From NCBI GenBank assembly GCA_002633005.1, contig NMRA01000999.1, forward strand, positions 3,300 to 67,299: DNA of 64,000 bases, written 5' to 3'. Position numbers and translations under genes: made by a program. This stretch comes from Phoronis australis (Eukaryota; Phoronida; Phoronidae). Each line of letters begins with the position of its first letter. Position 1 is the first letter of the stretch. Below the pieces are notes generated by a model. The model saw nothing but the letters and a program-made list of their open reading frames with translations. It was not told where the DNA came from and made no database searches. Positions 13,401 through 25,644 of the stretch are shown here, in pieces.

Positions 13401-15447
13401 ATAGCCCTGGTGTTGGCCAGTTTAATCATCGAGAGATAAAACTTATATTAAGAAACACGACCCATCCTAGAACATTGTGCTCTGTGTAGAGCATGCGCTA
13501 TGCCTCGTTAGTACGTTTCCGTTTTATCATCCGAGATATCGGGGTAGCTGTAATCTGAACATTTCGATTTGGGTCAACAATAAATCAAGAACGTTTTCAA
13601 CTCTTAAAGATCCACAAATTGATGTCGCGAAAGGCTGAAATTGCCGGAATAGTCAATTGAGACGGCGAATAGCGGGGTTGAAAAGGACACTGCGGGCGAG
13701 AAATTGATTTCTGACGTCGGTTTTAGCGTAGAATCGAACTTGGAATCCCCGCGGTGGCAATCGAACGCTTTACTGGCGGAGCTAAACACCACTTGATGAA
13801 TGACAGAATATTATAGTTATTTAACCGCTAAAGTCACCGCTTAGATTTTAGCGAATGTCTGGCAGACACTGTAAAAAATTAGCGAATTGAAAAATCCCCA
13901 AAAATTATCAACCCCATCTCACAACATTCTCGAGTCAATCTGCGTTTGTTTTCTCGGCCGTAAAACTGCTAATATCCCTTAAGCTACAATAATCGGATCT
14001 TAAATCCATCACAATGCATACTTCAGTGAGCAAGTACGACAAGATTGGCGGGATGCCTGGGAATACGAGGAACCCTTCCCTTGTTGACTTTAACATTATC
14101 TCCACGCAGACTTGTTTCCGTATTCACCGCAATTGTCTCATTTTATACTCTCGAATATCACGCTATTTACTTCATCAATCCTGGTCTCTAGGTTTGGCCT
14201 CAGTCCTTTCACATCTCAACTCTATTGTCTAGACTTGAATAACATATTTTAAGGGTCGAGAGTGACTGGATAAAACGACGAGTTAATGTGAAGAATTGCA
14301 CTAAAAAGTGGATACGAGTTTAGAACGCGATATCGTTCAGGACATTCTTCTTCCGTTTTCTAATACACGAATTTGAGCGTGACAAAACCAACCGGTATTG
14401 CGTCACATAAGTGAGGATAGTTTGCAAATGACATCTCGGTGTACTTTGATTTTCAATGATTTTGATTAGTGTAAATTTATTGATGTACTGAATGTGAGCC
14501 ATTTTGCTGAGCACAACCAGACAATCAAAACAATTCGCGTTAACTTAAAACTTGTATGTTAATTTTAGACCATTTCAGCACTTTTGACGTCATGTTGAAA
14601 AGCATCAATCGGAAATACTTTGTCATAAAATTCGCTTTGAATTGTTTTGTACGGATTTCCTGACAAAATGACACGAAAAGAGTGGTAACATGCTACAAAC
14701 GAAAAAATAAAACATCCTGTTGAATGTAACCTATGTCATCGATCAAGTTGATCCAGCAATGAAATGCCTTTTCGTCTGGTCCAAAGAATTTCTCAATGAC
14801 TGGTATTTATTTGAAGAACTCACACTTCACGTTTTCATGTTGTACCTGCCGACGCGAAGCACTTCGTTAAGTGAAAATGTTAGCAATGTATTTACGACCG
14901 GAAATACTCACCTTTGTCCTTGAGCGGTGCAGTTCCAAAAACGTTGCCTCTCTGCTACATTTGATGGACTCCGACCCATCGGGGTCCACGGGGGGACCCT
15001 CCAGGGGCGCCAGTTTTACTCCTGGATGTCCCTGTTTGGGACTTGTAGAGCCCCTGTCCATCATGTTATTGGATTCGTTCGATGTCTCTGCATCGTGTGA
15101 AGTCTTCTTCAGAGTGTAAGCTAAAACAACACGAAAACTGGACGTGTACCATGAAAACGTGTTCAAATAAAATTCTAATATCGGTCCACTTGTACCGTAA
15201 GCGCACAACTTTCAAACTATTCCAATTGTTTTTCAATACCATGAAGAAAAATCAGGACATCTAAGACAGAAAGCCCGCGCATTACGTCACGACATGTGTT
15301 GATGCTAGATCATATCGTCGTTCTGGAAAAATGATGAAAAGTACTTACATTAAATTCATAAGCCTTCCTACGGGGCACGTGAGAGCCGTGTCTCCTTGAT
15401 GCAAGGTAAGAGTACGCGCGTCCATTCTCGACGGGAGGCACAGACAT
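4403..15447 (-). CDS. LRRC74: LRRC74-like leucine-rich-repeat protein, 12 exons
   Basis: Exons read on the minus strand: 15447-15349, 15106-14912, 12415-12163, 9607-9414, 8789-8682, 8280-8187, 7866-7817, 6832-6751, 6552-6272, 5523-5428, 5036-4767 and 4534-4403 (stop TGA). All have AG/GT borders and compatible phases, giving 1854 nt or 617 aa. Residues 1 to about 180 are low-complexity, with an Asp/Asn-rich run in exon 3. Exon 4 carries the family block YEEACRRLRIPPVS. Exons 4-10 (about residues 215-484) encode roughly eight RI-type leucine-rich repeats, for example LRSLDVSHNEF, LIELRLAWNHL and LRTLDVAWNGF. Exon 11 continues the last repeat (DVVVDEEF). It ends in an EF-hand-like helix-loop-helix near residues 545-574 (YKRYDTGN...ITPQQF) whose loop lacks most calcium ligands. 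The last exon begins SIQIPL, as I remember for this family. The protein is longer than vertebrate LRRC74A (about 490 aa) because of the N-terminal extension. LRRC74 function is poorly known; a soluble scaffold role is inference. The exon 2 acceptor is ambiguous (15106 or 15103). Confidence 0.85.
7934..8087 (+). mobile_element. 154-bp MITE, family B (CAGTGGCGGATCCAGG), copy 1
   Basis: It begins CAGGGGCGGATTCAGG and ends CCTAAATCCGCCATTG, terminal inverted repeats of about 15 bases. The interior CAGACATTCGCA...CCCCGAACT...AAATGGAA is shared with the reverse complement of 17870-18024, which has nearly the same length. It lies in an LRRC74 intron. The end motif resembles hAT-type MITEs, but I could not find a clean 8-base target duplication. 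Confidence 0.75.
8598..8678. repeat. 21-bp minisatellite, about 3.9 copies, at a splice donor
   Basis: The unit GAGCAGACGACAGTCACTGA plus T is repeated at 21-base spacing from 8598, 8619, 8640 and 8661. The array lies at the start of the intron after LRRC74 exon 5. The donor GTAAGTGACTG at 8681 downwards is fused to the first unit on the gene strand. The unit length is a multiple of three, and on the gene strand it reads as repeated SDCRLLI without a stop across the array. Confidence 0.9.
10192..10235. repeat. short TCATTG/TCATTA microsatellite
   Basis: Imperfect hexamer run (ATCATTGTCATTATCATTGT and so on) in the LRRC74 intron between exons 3 and 4. Confidence 0.6.
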
Positions 15448-17209
15448 CTTATAAATTATCTACACCCCATTGCGGCGGCATGTCGTGATTATCCGACAGT
15501 CTCCTGGACTACACTAAACTTTACACTTCTGAACTAGCAGGCTTAAGATACCATCGATCGTTTATCAACGACAATCTCTCTACGCATTTCCAAACAACCT
15601 TCCCAGATATATAAAGTTCTATCTAATTAAACGACACTTAAGCTCATCGTTGAAAATCAATTTGATAGATTGAAAATCACGCGGAGCTCCCTCGCGGGTA
15701 CAACAGCTTTTTGATTGTCAATTTATCGAACACACAGTCGTGAATTCAACACCGACAATAAACACAAGTAATAACTTTACTTCATCGTCTTTCAAAGCAC
15801 CGCTGGACGTTGTTTGGATGAATGGTCGCTCCTGTGGCGTTTACAAATGACGCGGTGGAGAAAGTGTCGTGCTCTGTTTGATTTGGTTTGGATGGCAATT
15901 GAAAGGAATGAAAAAATCCGGACGCAGGTTTTTTGTACTTAATCAGTGTGGATAAGTTGACTTGACCGGTTGATGAATGGCACTAAAGGCCGCAGGTTAG
16001 GATTCATGATAGCGGGATGTAAATGAACAACCCAAGATTATTAGAGTGGAAACTCTATCTACAACACCAGTGTTATTCATTTTTTATATATTTTGATAAT
16101 CAGTTCGTATTTATCGATCCATTCGCGTTTTCTGAGGCCATCAAATTGGCACGTGGGCCAGTGGCATTTAATACAAGACCGGATCTCATGTGCAAATGGT
16201 CCACAATTCGTGACCCGAGAAGTTAAAAGAACGGTATCACGATGTTATAATCTGTTTCGTTAGAGACGGTGTAATGATCGATGTCTCACTCACACGGACA
16301 ATTCTTGTGGTATCAATGCATGACTATTCAGAAGCGCATTTGTTTGTTACAAATTCACAATAGCTGAATGTCTAAGTCTTGAGGGTTTGGTTATACGGCG
16401 CCGGCATAAACACCGTCTTCGTACTAGTTACAGTTGGTAGCAGAGCTACAAGTAACGATCTGGTCTCATGCTCCTATAGATACGCAACAGAAACTAAACG
16501 ACAATGCTATTTTAACTAAACAAAGTGCAATTGTAGTAAGTGATAACTTGTAAATGTGAAAACAATCCTGCAAATAGGTGAACTATGCACTAATGACCTA
16601 CCTTGTGGGCCCACATAGCCCGCATCTAGGCCAATGCTGGCAGTGTTATTCCCTGACTACGCCACGATACTTTAACGGCAGGACACGGTTCAATGACTTG
16701 TAGTGTATCATTTTCGCAAGAAAACTCGTTCTTAAAAACATTTGTCAATTTTCGTCGTACCCCATATTCATATCGTCGCTATACAGTGTATGTTCATGTT
16801 GTTCTAATTTGGTCAAGTAATCGCTGAGATAAGGAATTAGCGTGCAATTTTCATTATTATGTATGATTCTCTTTCATACTTAGGTGACACCTACATGTAT
16901 AGGCCACATGACTCAAAGCAGTTTCAAATCTCTCAGAAAAATAGTTGCACCGGGAAAAGTTGGTAAACGGATAGTAGGAAAAGAGAGGGGGGGGGGCTGT
17001 TTTACTAGCTTCTAAACTTGACAATGAAGCATTGTGTACGGAATGGAAAACACAACCTCGGCTTTCGAAGGGCACTTGGTTGTTTCAGAGTTAAAAACAA
17101 CTTTCGATTTAAGTCACACAATTTTATGATATCGGAAAATCGTGAATTGAATTACAAATGATTCTCTGGCTCGAGAAGGACTGCCACCTGGCGAGCTCGT
17201 GATTTTACT

Positions 17210-17720
17210 TCAGACTGGCCCCAGACTCATTTTGTGCAGGACCATCGAGATGGCCAAGTTTGGCAAACTTTGGAACATATCATATCTCAGAAATGTCTGA
17301 TCTGAATGTTATGAACATTTCAGACGCCAAACTTAAGTTTATGCAATGTTCTACAAAGTTCTGTTAGGAATTGTTTTTGAAATTCTCCACATTTGCAGAA
17401 GGGACAATTAAAATAGATGTTTTATGATTTTTACAAAAAAACAAAAGACAAAAATAAAATGATAATTCAAAAAAACTGAAACTGCGTTTTTGAGATTTCA
17501 GCCTGTACATTTCAGTTGCTATGGATGTACCTTCTTTTTTGCTATATTTTATTAAAAACACATGGTTACGTGACCTAATTAATAGCAGATTCCCACGAAG
17601 TCAAAATTCAAATTATAATTATTTACTCTTAGGGAGTTAAAATCTATAATGTCGTGGATATGTGGCTAAACACACCAAGTCGATATGATCTTACGTAATA
17701 TTAGTGACTTGTCACGCGTG
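17210..17720 (+). repeat. about 500-bp dispersed repeat, family E, copy 1
   Basis: It shares ordered blocks with 29030-29525 and 55760-56290: TATCTCAGAAA, TTTATGCAATGTTCT, GAATTGTTTTTGAAA, TATTAAAATAGA-like, TTATGATTTTTA(C/T)A, and a final AAGTCGATA(T/A)GATC. All three copies have the same orientation. No clear inverted ends or coding are visible. Confidence 0.75.
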
Positions 17721-17869
17721 CTGTGTCAGTGCGATGCGTAAAACACTGGTATCATACTATTTTTACTTCATAACATTTCTCCCCAGTTTCTTTATAAGGA
17801 AATATCCGTACCGGAAATTAAACAGATTGGGAACACTGTTGCCGTAACAGTAGGGTCGACTACCCTGTA

Positions 17870-18024
17870 CAGTGGCGGATTTAGAAGGGGACCAAGGGGG
17901 CCATGCCCCCCTAATATTCCCCCAGCTTCCATTTAGCAGTTCGGGGGTGCGAATGTCTGCCGGGAAAAGTCCTGGTTAATACAATGCCCTGCCCCCCCAA
18001 CACAAAATCCTGGATCCGTCCCTG
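17870..18024 (-). mobile_element. 155-bp MITE, family B, copy 2
   Basis: CAGTGGCGGATTTAGAAGGG at the left end and TGGATCCGTCCCTG at the right. It is the reverse-orientation relative of 7934-8087, with clear similarity along its whole length. The interior contains C-rich and G-rich tracts. Confidence 0.75.
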
Positions 18025-19572
18025 CTGTCGACAACAGTTGTACAGAAACAGCCGTGATCACACACATTCCCGTCCTTACAGACATCCTTGCCTCGATCTA
18101 GTTAACAGTGCTCTTATAGTACTTACGTCACTTGTCTTTGTGGTAATTTCCAATTAGAAATTGTTGCTCTCTGACGCTTTTTTGCATGTAACTCGGTGAG
18201 CGCAGGTTTCAAAGTGCATCGGGTAACAAACTTGAACCAACTAAATGTGTATAATTCATGATCATGATTGAACATTTCAGCGTACAAGCCCCGCTCACCC
18301 ACGTTCTACTTTTACGCACACGTACATGTATCACCAGGTAATTTTCATATTAATTTTATTGTATATTCTATATGATTATCTTTTCATGCATTTGTCAATC
18401 ATTGTTCAAGTTGTAAATGTGAAAGCATTGGGCTGTCTTGCTAATAATCACTCTGTGATTAAGCAAGCGCCCTCTTGAGACACTTTCCATTGAAAAGCCT
18501 GTAATGCATCGAAAAATGTGGGGCGTAGGAACACGTCTATAGGGGTCAGTGAACTTACCTTCTAAGGCATACCCTAGGTAGAGGTCAACGTAGAGGATGT
18601 TCCGAGTCGAATTCTGGCAATCAAGACTCGCGGCCACTGCCCGTTACTGTTGTGCCGATCACCATTAGAAGGTGTGCCAACCACGAACATTGAAGCCACG
18701 AGACTCAGAGATGACTCACTTATATTCTACAGTCAAAGGACTCCTTAGNACGGTGTACTTCTGCTCCCTCGGCGAACTAGTCTTGTGATTTTTTTACCAA
18801 AATGTGCTTTGTAAAACTATTTATCTCAGCCAGTACTGTTTGGTCCCGCGACAGATCGACTATTTTTATAGGGATAATTAGCACAGGTGTACTCTCAGTG
18901 TACATCTGCATCTGGTCCCTCTTCAAACTAGTCCAGTGTATCTTTTCACCACTGTGCACAGGATGTTTTGGTTTCGTGAAACTGTTTTCAGATGATTTGT
19001 TTCCTGATAGATTTGACGTTTTTCAATTGTTGTCAACGTGATTCAGCTTAATAAAGTGATACTTAATTATTTATTGTCGCTTGTAATAATAGACTATGAG
19101 TTGAGAGCACCATCGTTCGCCAGTTTTTCTCGTAACGAGACAGAACACATGTTTATTTCCGGACGAACAGTATACAGTAGGTCTTCGTTCTTAAACAACT
19201 TGAGGCTGCTGTGTTACGTGATCATCTGATATTCAAGTTTTTACGCCCAGACGGTGCGCCTTAATTATGCTCTTGAATATTTGGAAATTGTTTAAGCCCC
19301 TGTATACACACCACACTTTTTCGTATACGACTTTTCGTATGCTAAAAAAGGTGTGTGTAAGCAGATGTTCCAACAAAAATTTTTGCTGGTGGCGTGACTC
19401 ATACCCAGATGTACACAATATGGTTTCACGAAACTTATGCGCCAAGTTCATGTGACGAAATCTAGAAGGGTTTTTAATTATCTTAAGAAAAACTGCAGAG
19501 ACATGTTAAGTGCCAGAAACTTACCAGGATGCATGGAAATTTAACTATTTGTTTACAAAAACAAAAAAATTC

Positions 19573-19688
19573 TTACACGGGAAGGGAAACCCCCCTCCCG
19601 ACCTCCCCCCGCTCGGCGCCACGCGCCTACGATTCGACCTTGGCGGGAATCCTAACCCCCCCTTGCTGAAAACGTAGATCCGCCACTG
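19573..19688. mobile_element. partial MITE, family B, copy 3
   Basis: It ends with GTAGATCCGCCACTG, the family B terminus. The left boundary is unclear; the interior is C-rich (CCCCCCTCCCGACC) and includes a family-like AATCCTAACCCCCC. Confidence 0.5.
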
Positions 19689-20404
19689 ATATCTCAGCAT
19701 AATTTAATCAGGAATGACACCATGTTTCATGGAGGTCGATATTTTGAGTCCTAACACTAAAGCGTCAAGCAAAACGACTAAAGTCTGCAGGGACGGCAAC
19801 TCAACCAAAATGTTTTGCACGCCACAGGCTCAGAAGTGGTTCTCCCGCAACAGAAATATTCAAGGTGGACGAGTTCAAGTATATTCAGATGGAATAATAT
19901 CTTTGTTTCAGAAAAATTAACTACAGGTGGTCCTATCTGGCTCTTTGTTTTCTTGGGTACGCAAGGGTTCTAATTTTGGTGACTACCAGATCTCGAATTG
20001 CGCGTGCGTGAGTGCGGTGTGTGTGGGTGGTTCCATGTGCGTGTCATTTGTTTATTGTACAATGCTTTTCTGTTTTCAATAAATGAAAAATGTACAAACA
20101 AGTTTTGCACGGTGCTCTTTCTCAGCAGTTGATAATAGGCTTGGCCAGAGTCTCCAGTCTATAATGGAATATTACTTTTATGTTCAAGTAAATTAGCAAA
20201 CAATTGACAAAAACAGAGCTGCCATTTGGGAAAGTTTTTCCGGTGGTCTGCTACCTGGCGTTTTCAGTTTAGCCGAACGTGCTCTCAAGTCCGTTGCTCT
20301 TGGCGGTCCGTTACCAACTTTCTGTATCGTCCCAAAGGCACACGTGCACACTGACGTCATTCAAGATTTCGCTCAATGAGCAGCAGACCACGTGCTTTCT
20401 TAAA

Positions 20405-21411
20405 TAAACACCTCAACAAAAGATTGGAAATTTGTGTTCACTCGTCCGTGTGTTCATTACTTTTGGTTTAATCAAATCATATTGCATACCGATGAAAAGC
20501 CCAGTCATTACCCTTCCAACGATACCACATTCCGTCAATAAATGTTTATTGTGTTTTAAGTTAGCTGCCAAAGAGGGCGCTTGGTCTCAAACTGAATGTT
20601 GCAAAGCCAAGTGTGTTTTCAGGTTTGAGCATTCAACTTTATCAATAGCAATTATCGTGCTGGACAATTTGACAACAATTAAACACTAAAACAACTGACA
20701 AATAGAAAGTAGTGATAGTCTGACTGATGGACAACAGTGATAGTCGTCGCAGTACTGGGTTGGTGACAGAACCATTCGCAAACACCGGCTACGACACACC
20801 ATCTCCCCATGCTGTTTACTAGCCTGGCAACGTGTTGATGTTTGAAGGCATCCCTCTCCTGAGTCGAGCCAGTAAGCGCCTCTTAAATCCGCCACGGTGG
20901 TTGTGTTGGTCACTCGGGCGCATACATGTACGCCCTGTCTGAGTTGGTCCGCCCACAGGTGTTCGACAGGGTTCAAGTCTGAGCTGCATGCGGGCCATTC
21001 CATTTGGAGCCAGAACACCAGATTTTCACACTTGAAGAAAGCTTCAAACTGCATACTCCAAACACAGTTAGCATAATTACGATTCATACTGAGCCTGCTA
21101 ACAGCAGGAGTTCCGTGCTATCATTTGGTGTTTACACATCGGTGTTAATCACCAGCACAGTACGTCATTCACAAGCGGTGATACTGCTGCTTGGCAAACA
21201 CAGGAAAATTTGCAACGTTCACTTTAAGGCCAAGCCCTCTCTGGCAGCAAAGTTGCTGTGCACAACAAACATTAACAAAATATGATAATATTGGAAAGGG
21301 AAATGCCTGAGCTTTCCATTCATAGGCCTAAGCAACATGATTTAAATAAATCAAAATAATGAAAAAACGGACGAGTGAACACAACTTTCCAATCTTTTGT
21401 TGAGGTGCTTA
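20405..21411 (-). mobile_element. internally deleted Tc1/mariner transposon with transposase remnant
   Basis: The ends match as inverted repeats of about 41 bases: CACCTCAACAAAAGATTGGA from 20409 and its reverse complement ending at 21407. Both are flanked by TA (20405-20406 and 21410-21411), the target site of the Tc1/mariner superfamily. On the minus strand about 20686-21087 contains MEWPACSSDLNPVEHLW (20953-21003), the conserved transposase block with the third catalytic acidic residue, then RVTNTTTVADLRG. Frameshifts and stops follow, and the N-terminal DNA-binding part and first catalytic Asp are not found. At 1003 bp between the TAs it is too short for an intact gene of about 340 codons, so it is non-autonomous. 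Confidence 0.88.
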
Positions 21412-21529
21412 GGTAGAACATTGCAAAATATGGGTCACCTACTTTTTGGTTTGGAAAAGGTTAGAAAGTTTCTCTTGTGCATCATTTGAGCTGTCGTTGT
21501 TGTAAAGAGTTGCAACATTTAGTACCGTT

Positions 21530-21855
21530 ACATGCGCGCAATCGGGGGGGNNNNNNNNNNNNNNNNNNNNNNNNNNNNNNNNNNNNNNNNNNNNNNNNNN
21601 NNNNNNNNNNNNNNNNNNNNNNNNNNNNNNNNNNNNNNNNNGCAGGGGGGATCAAACGAGCCCCACCATTTGGCAAATTGGGTAAAAGGTCCAACTCAGA
21701 GAAAACGAGACAAGAGTGCACTACACTAAAAAGGCGCGAATACACAATTCACAGCTCCGAACGTGGTACCCCGTTTTTTATTAGTAAAAGGTCCACATTG
21801 TCGAAAATTTGAGCCAACAAATCTTTTAGGCTGGGCGCGTGCATGCGTAATTAGG
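21530..21855. mobile_element. CATGCGCGC MITE, family C, copy 1 (gapped)
   Basis: It starts ACATGCGCGCAATCGGGGGG, is interrupted by the 91-N gap, and continues with AACGAGCCCCACCATTTGGC, AAAAGGTCCA, GAGACAAGAGTGCACT and GGCTGGGCGCGTGCATGCG. The same ordered blocks occur at 26741-26984 and 51607-51866. Confidence 0.75.
21551..21641. other. assembly gap (91 N) in a G-rich tract
   Basis: A run of 91 N interrupts a CATGCGCGC-family element within its poly-G stretch. Single Ns at 2790, 13086, 18749 and 32350 are further unresolved bases, two of them within or beside homopolymer G or C runs. Confidence 0.99.
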
Positions 21856-23930
21856 TCACTTTCCATTTTGTAAGAGTTTATCTTCAGCAAACCACGTTAA
21901 CCCCCCCGCCTGGCGAATCAGTACCAAGAGCTTCATTCGAAACGTGTTACACGAATGCTCACCAATTAAAAACAGAGCAACTAATCTAATGAATTCAGAT
22001 ATAGCCATTTCCCCTAAAACCGCAACTTGAACCGTTTGTCAAGACAGCGATGGATCAGAAGACACCCAGTCAGTGGTGTTGCCGTGCAAAAGCGGTTTCA
22101 AACTACACATAGCAACTCCCATAAGTCAACAAACACACACACGTGACTATATTGATCTAAAACATTTATTGTAAGAGTTTCTATTGTCACAGTTTGCATG
22201 TTTTATGTTTTTGCCTACGAGCTGATAATTAATATTTGCTGAAGGGGCCTACAGAAACGATCAATGAATCGTCGGAATGTAACTATATCGGTTAAATTTG
22301 TCACGGACAGATATTATTGTATTCAGAAATGGAAGCCATCTCAGACAAAAGTGGTTTCTTGAGAGAAATCTTATTAAAGTCACATCATAACATATTAAGT
22401 GCCTTGGTACTAAATTTGCACCTAAAAGAGTATAAACAGGTGTTCAGAAAAGTTAAGCTGAACACGCATCGAAAGCAATTATATCTTATCTAGAAACGTA
22501 TACCTCAAAATATGTTGACATATCAGGTGAGATGCGGCTCCAACTACTTAACTCTAAATATACCACCTATTGTTCTCTGTGGACCACACGGTTAACAGCA
22601 ATTTCTTATTATTGAAATGCATAACCTTTTTCGCAAATATGTGCTGCATTTAGTGAGAACGACCTCTAGCGGTCGTACGAAAGACGAAGTGGGAAGAATG
22701 ACAAGGAGAACACGTAGATTATTAATAAAATAGTGAATTAAGCTTTTGAAAATTTGGGAAATTGGAATATTTAAGTGTGCTATCCGTGTCAATACGAAAT
22801 GGCAGGATGAGGTGAACACGATTTGGCATTTATTTAGGTTAAAAATATTCTATTTTCGTATTTTTGGGAGTGTTAGGTGCTCGAAGGAGTTCGGGAAATG
22901 AGACTATATTCGTAAACGTTTTTAAAAACAGCGCTGCAATGACACTGAACATCAGTTGTGGCTACAGAATGGATCACTGTTAAGTAGCTAGATGTGTGTA
23001 CGTGTTCACCTGACATCATTCAAGCCCACTGTCGTGTTAGGGCATTATTGGTTTCAACTCTAAAGTGCTGTGGCGTGAGATTAGCATTGGAAGTGATAGT
23101 CAATTCTTTTTAGCATGCCCTTTGACGAAAATCCAGCATCGCAGTCATGCTACAATAGATGCACCACTTGTCTTTGTCGCTTGATGACTTCACAAATATG
23201 AATGTCATAACCTGAGAGTCATTATCAAAGTAGCCAAGTCTCAAGCGCATGGAGAGAAACGGAGATGTACCGTACTAGATCTTGAATTGTAGTTTTTGTT
23301 TCGTTTTGTTTGTTTGTTCTTTTTTCACGTCTTGTGCACTTTGTTTAAACCAACACGCGTGTTCTTGTGTACTGTAGTGTGTATATTTCTTTTAAAAGGT
23401 GTCGGTGGCCCAATTAAACTGAATAAACCACTACTGTTCTCTGTTGCCTATATATCTAGTTGCTCTGGTAGTTCGAATTTGGCGTGGATTTTGAAATACA
23501 CTACGTCGTATTCTCGGACTTCCGCATAACCGAAACTGCCCCGCTTCATTTCCGCTAAAATAATTGGAACACGTCACACTTCTTCCTGTTGACCCCTAAC
23601 CACACCGAGTGTGTGAAGTAGACAACATGTTCCAAGTATCAACACAACTCGGAAAATTGCCCGCATAGTAATTGCCCAAAAGCGGACGAGTAAATATTAC
23701 GGCCACAACAATTGCATGTCAATGAGCGTTTATTGGCTGTATTTTGGAGGTAAATAAGGGGTTAGCCAATTACAATGCACTCGCCAGAGGTTACTGCGCT
23801 AGGAAGTCAGGTTGCGACTCGTTTTTCCAATGCCGTGTTCATTCAGTGAAACAGCGAGGCATAGTTAGACAACATCACAGCCAATATTCCAACCGCTCAA
23901 TGAAAACAAACACGGGAGTTGACCTATTTA

Positions 23931-24173
23931 CAGGTGGGCGGATCCAAAGTGTCATGTAGCATAAGCGGACCCATTTTTTGCGAAACTGTGGGTTCAACTA
24001 AAGCAACAAGCTTTTGAAAATAATTATTTTTATGCGAAAAGAAAGTTTATACCACAAATAATGAGTAGAAAACAGGTGGTGTATGGCGGGTCTAGTTTTC
24101 TCCGTGGTGTTCGTTTGGTTTAAGCTGCACTGGAGGGCGGGACGGACCCCTGGGTCTCTCCCCTGGATCCGCT
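23931..24173. mobile_element. possible family B related element
   Basis: CAGGTGGGCGGATCC at the left and CCCTGGATCCGC at the right look like family B ends in inverted orientation, but the spacing (about 243 bases) is longer than in the other copies and the interior does not match clearly. Confidence 0.3.
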
Positions 24174-25089
24174 TATCTTACACTTGCCAATGGGAAGCCT
24201 GACACCCAAAGCTAACCGAAACCCACCAACAGATAACGAGAAGGCGACACCTCCATTTCCTGCCAACAGCTGCACGAGCTACCCAAGTTAGCGTCTAATG
24301 TGTGTGTGTGAGGGTTACGCTTATTGTATTTTCATTTTCGTTTTGCCACGGACGTCAAGCAACGCACTTGCCACACGCCAAGTAATTGTCATTTATAAAC
24401 GTCCAGCTATTGAAAACGTCTCAGTAAAATAGCAAGTGTTCGAGTCGTTTTAACCCGCCATGCCGCTCGTGGACGTGACCCAATTCTGAAAAAAAAATCA
24501 TTCAATGGCACCACTGAGAGTTTTCCTCAACCAATCGTAGAATCAAATCATCCAGCCCTGGGGGCAAGTCACCTTTTTCAGGGTAGGGATATACCCTGAC
24601 TTAGTAGTCAGAGGCGTATGCCATCCGTAGTTATACTTCATGACTGCACCAAGAGCCCCAAGTCTATTTCTATTGAAAAAGGGATTGAAACTCGAACCAT
24701 ATCACGTGTCCTTCACCCTTACACAGTTTCTACCATGCAGAGTATCATCAGACCTATATTTACATCGAGCAAAGTTAGTGACCTTTAATGGTCATTTTCT
24801 ATACCCAATTAACCTAAACTGATTCCCTTTCAAATTTATATCAAAATGACGGTATTGGGTAAAAACTTTGAGGCACCAAAATCAATTAGAAAATACAAAC
24901 CCCACCTCAACCGTACGATCCCACGATCTCCATTGCAGTTGACTTTCGCTGGGAGACCAAGAGGCTAGATACATATAGTCTACTTGTCACACCATAATGG
25001 ACACCCTTGTTCGTGACCTTAAGTTGCGGACGGGCAATCCCACCTTTAAATTTGAATGTATCAAAACTGGCGACCGACATGGAAGGTAC

Positions 25090-25225
25090 AGTACTCTGGC
25101 ACAGTGGTCAGTGAGCGGTGACGATAGGAGGGTTAAACAGTATAAGAGCACGCCCAGGAACGCCAGTGTATATCACCCGACATCATGGACGGATACCGAG
25201 GAGGTCACAGGGGTTCGATCCGTAC
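25090..25225 (+). other. possible tRNA-derived SINE-like pol III promoter
   Basis: TGGCACAGTGG (25097-25107) resembles a tRNA A box, and GGTTCGATCC (25212-25221) is a perfect B box. The spacing of about 115 bases is longer than in tRNAs but allowed in some SINEs. It abuts the left end of the family D element at 25226. No poly-A or RT tail was recognised. Confidence 0.3.
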
Positions 25226-25644
25226 CCGGTTGCATGAAACATCCCCAAATAGGGACTCAGCTATAAATTACCTAAATTTTCTTCGTATTTGTGGACTTGT
25301 GAAAACACTGAATGTCCTTTCTTTTTGGTGTTTTAGTTTCACAACTATTTGGCTTCGATACTAATGGAGAGTAAATTCTAAGTTGAATTTTCAATATTAT
25401 TGAAAATAAGTAGGGACCTTTAAATGAAACACCACTATCTTAAGGAGTATGTCCCTATTTATTTTCACGGAACTATGAGCTCAAATTTTAGCTATATTAT
25501 TAGAAAATGTAATTAGTCAAAGAGAAGCTCATAATAAAGATCAACTGATTGTAAAAGATTACAGCGGTAAGTAAAGAACCACACAAATAAGCAGATTTAG
25601 GGAGCTTAGTTTAGTCCCTATTTGGGACTGTTTCATGCAACCGG
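25226..25644. mobile_element. about 419-bp MITE, family D (CCGGTTGCATGAAAC), copy 1
   Basis: The left end CCCGGTTGCATGAAAC and the right end GTTTCATGCAACCGG are inverted. The similarity continues inward (CCCAAATAGGGACT... / ...AGTCCCTATTTGGGA, and AAATTACCTAAAT / ATTTAGGGAGC). The interior includes GTGAAAACACTGAATGTCCT and AGAAGCTCATAATAAAG. No coding is seen. Confidence 0.85.
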
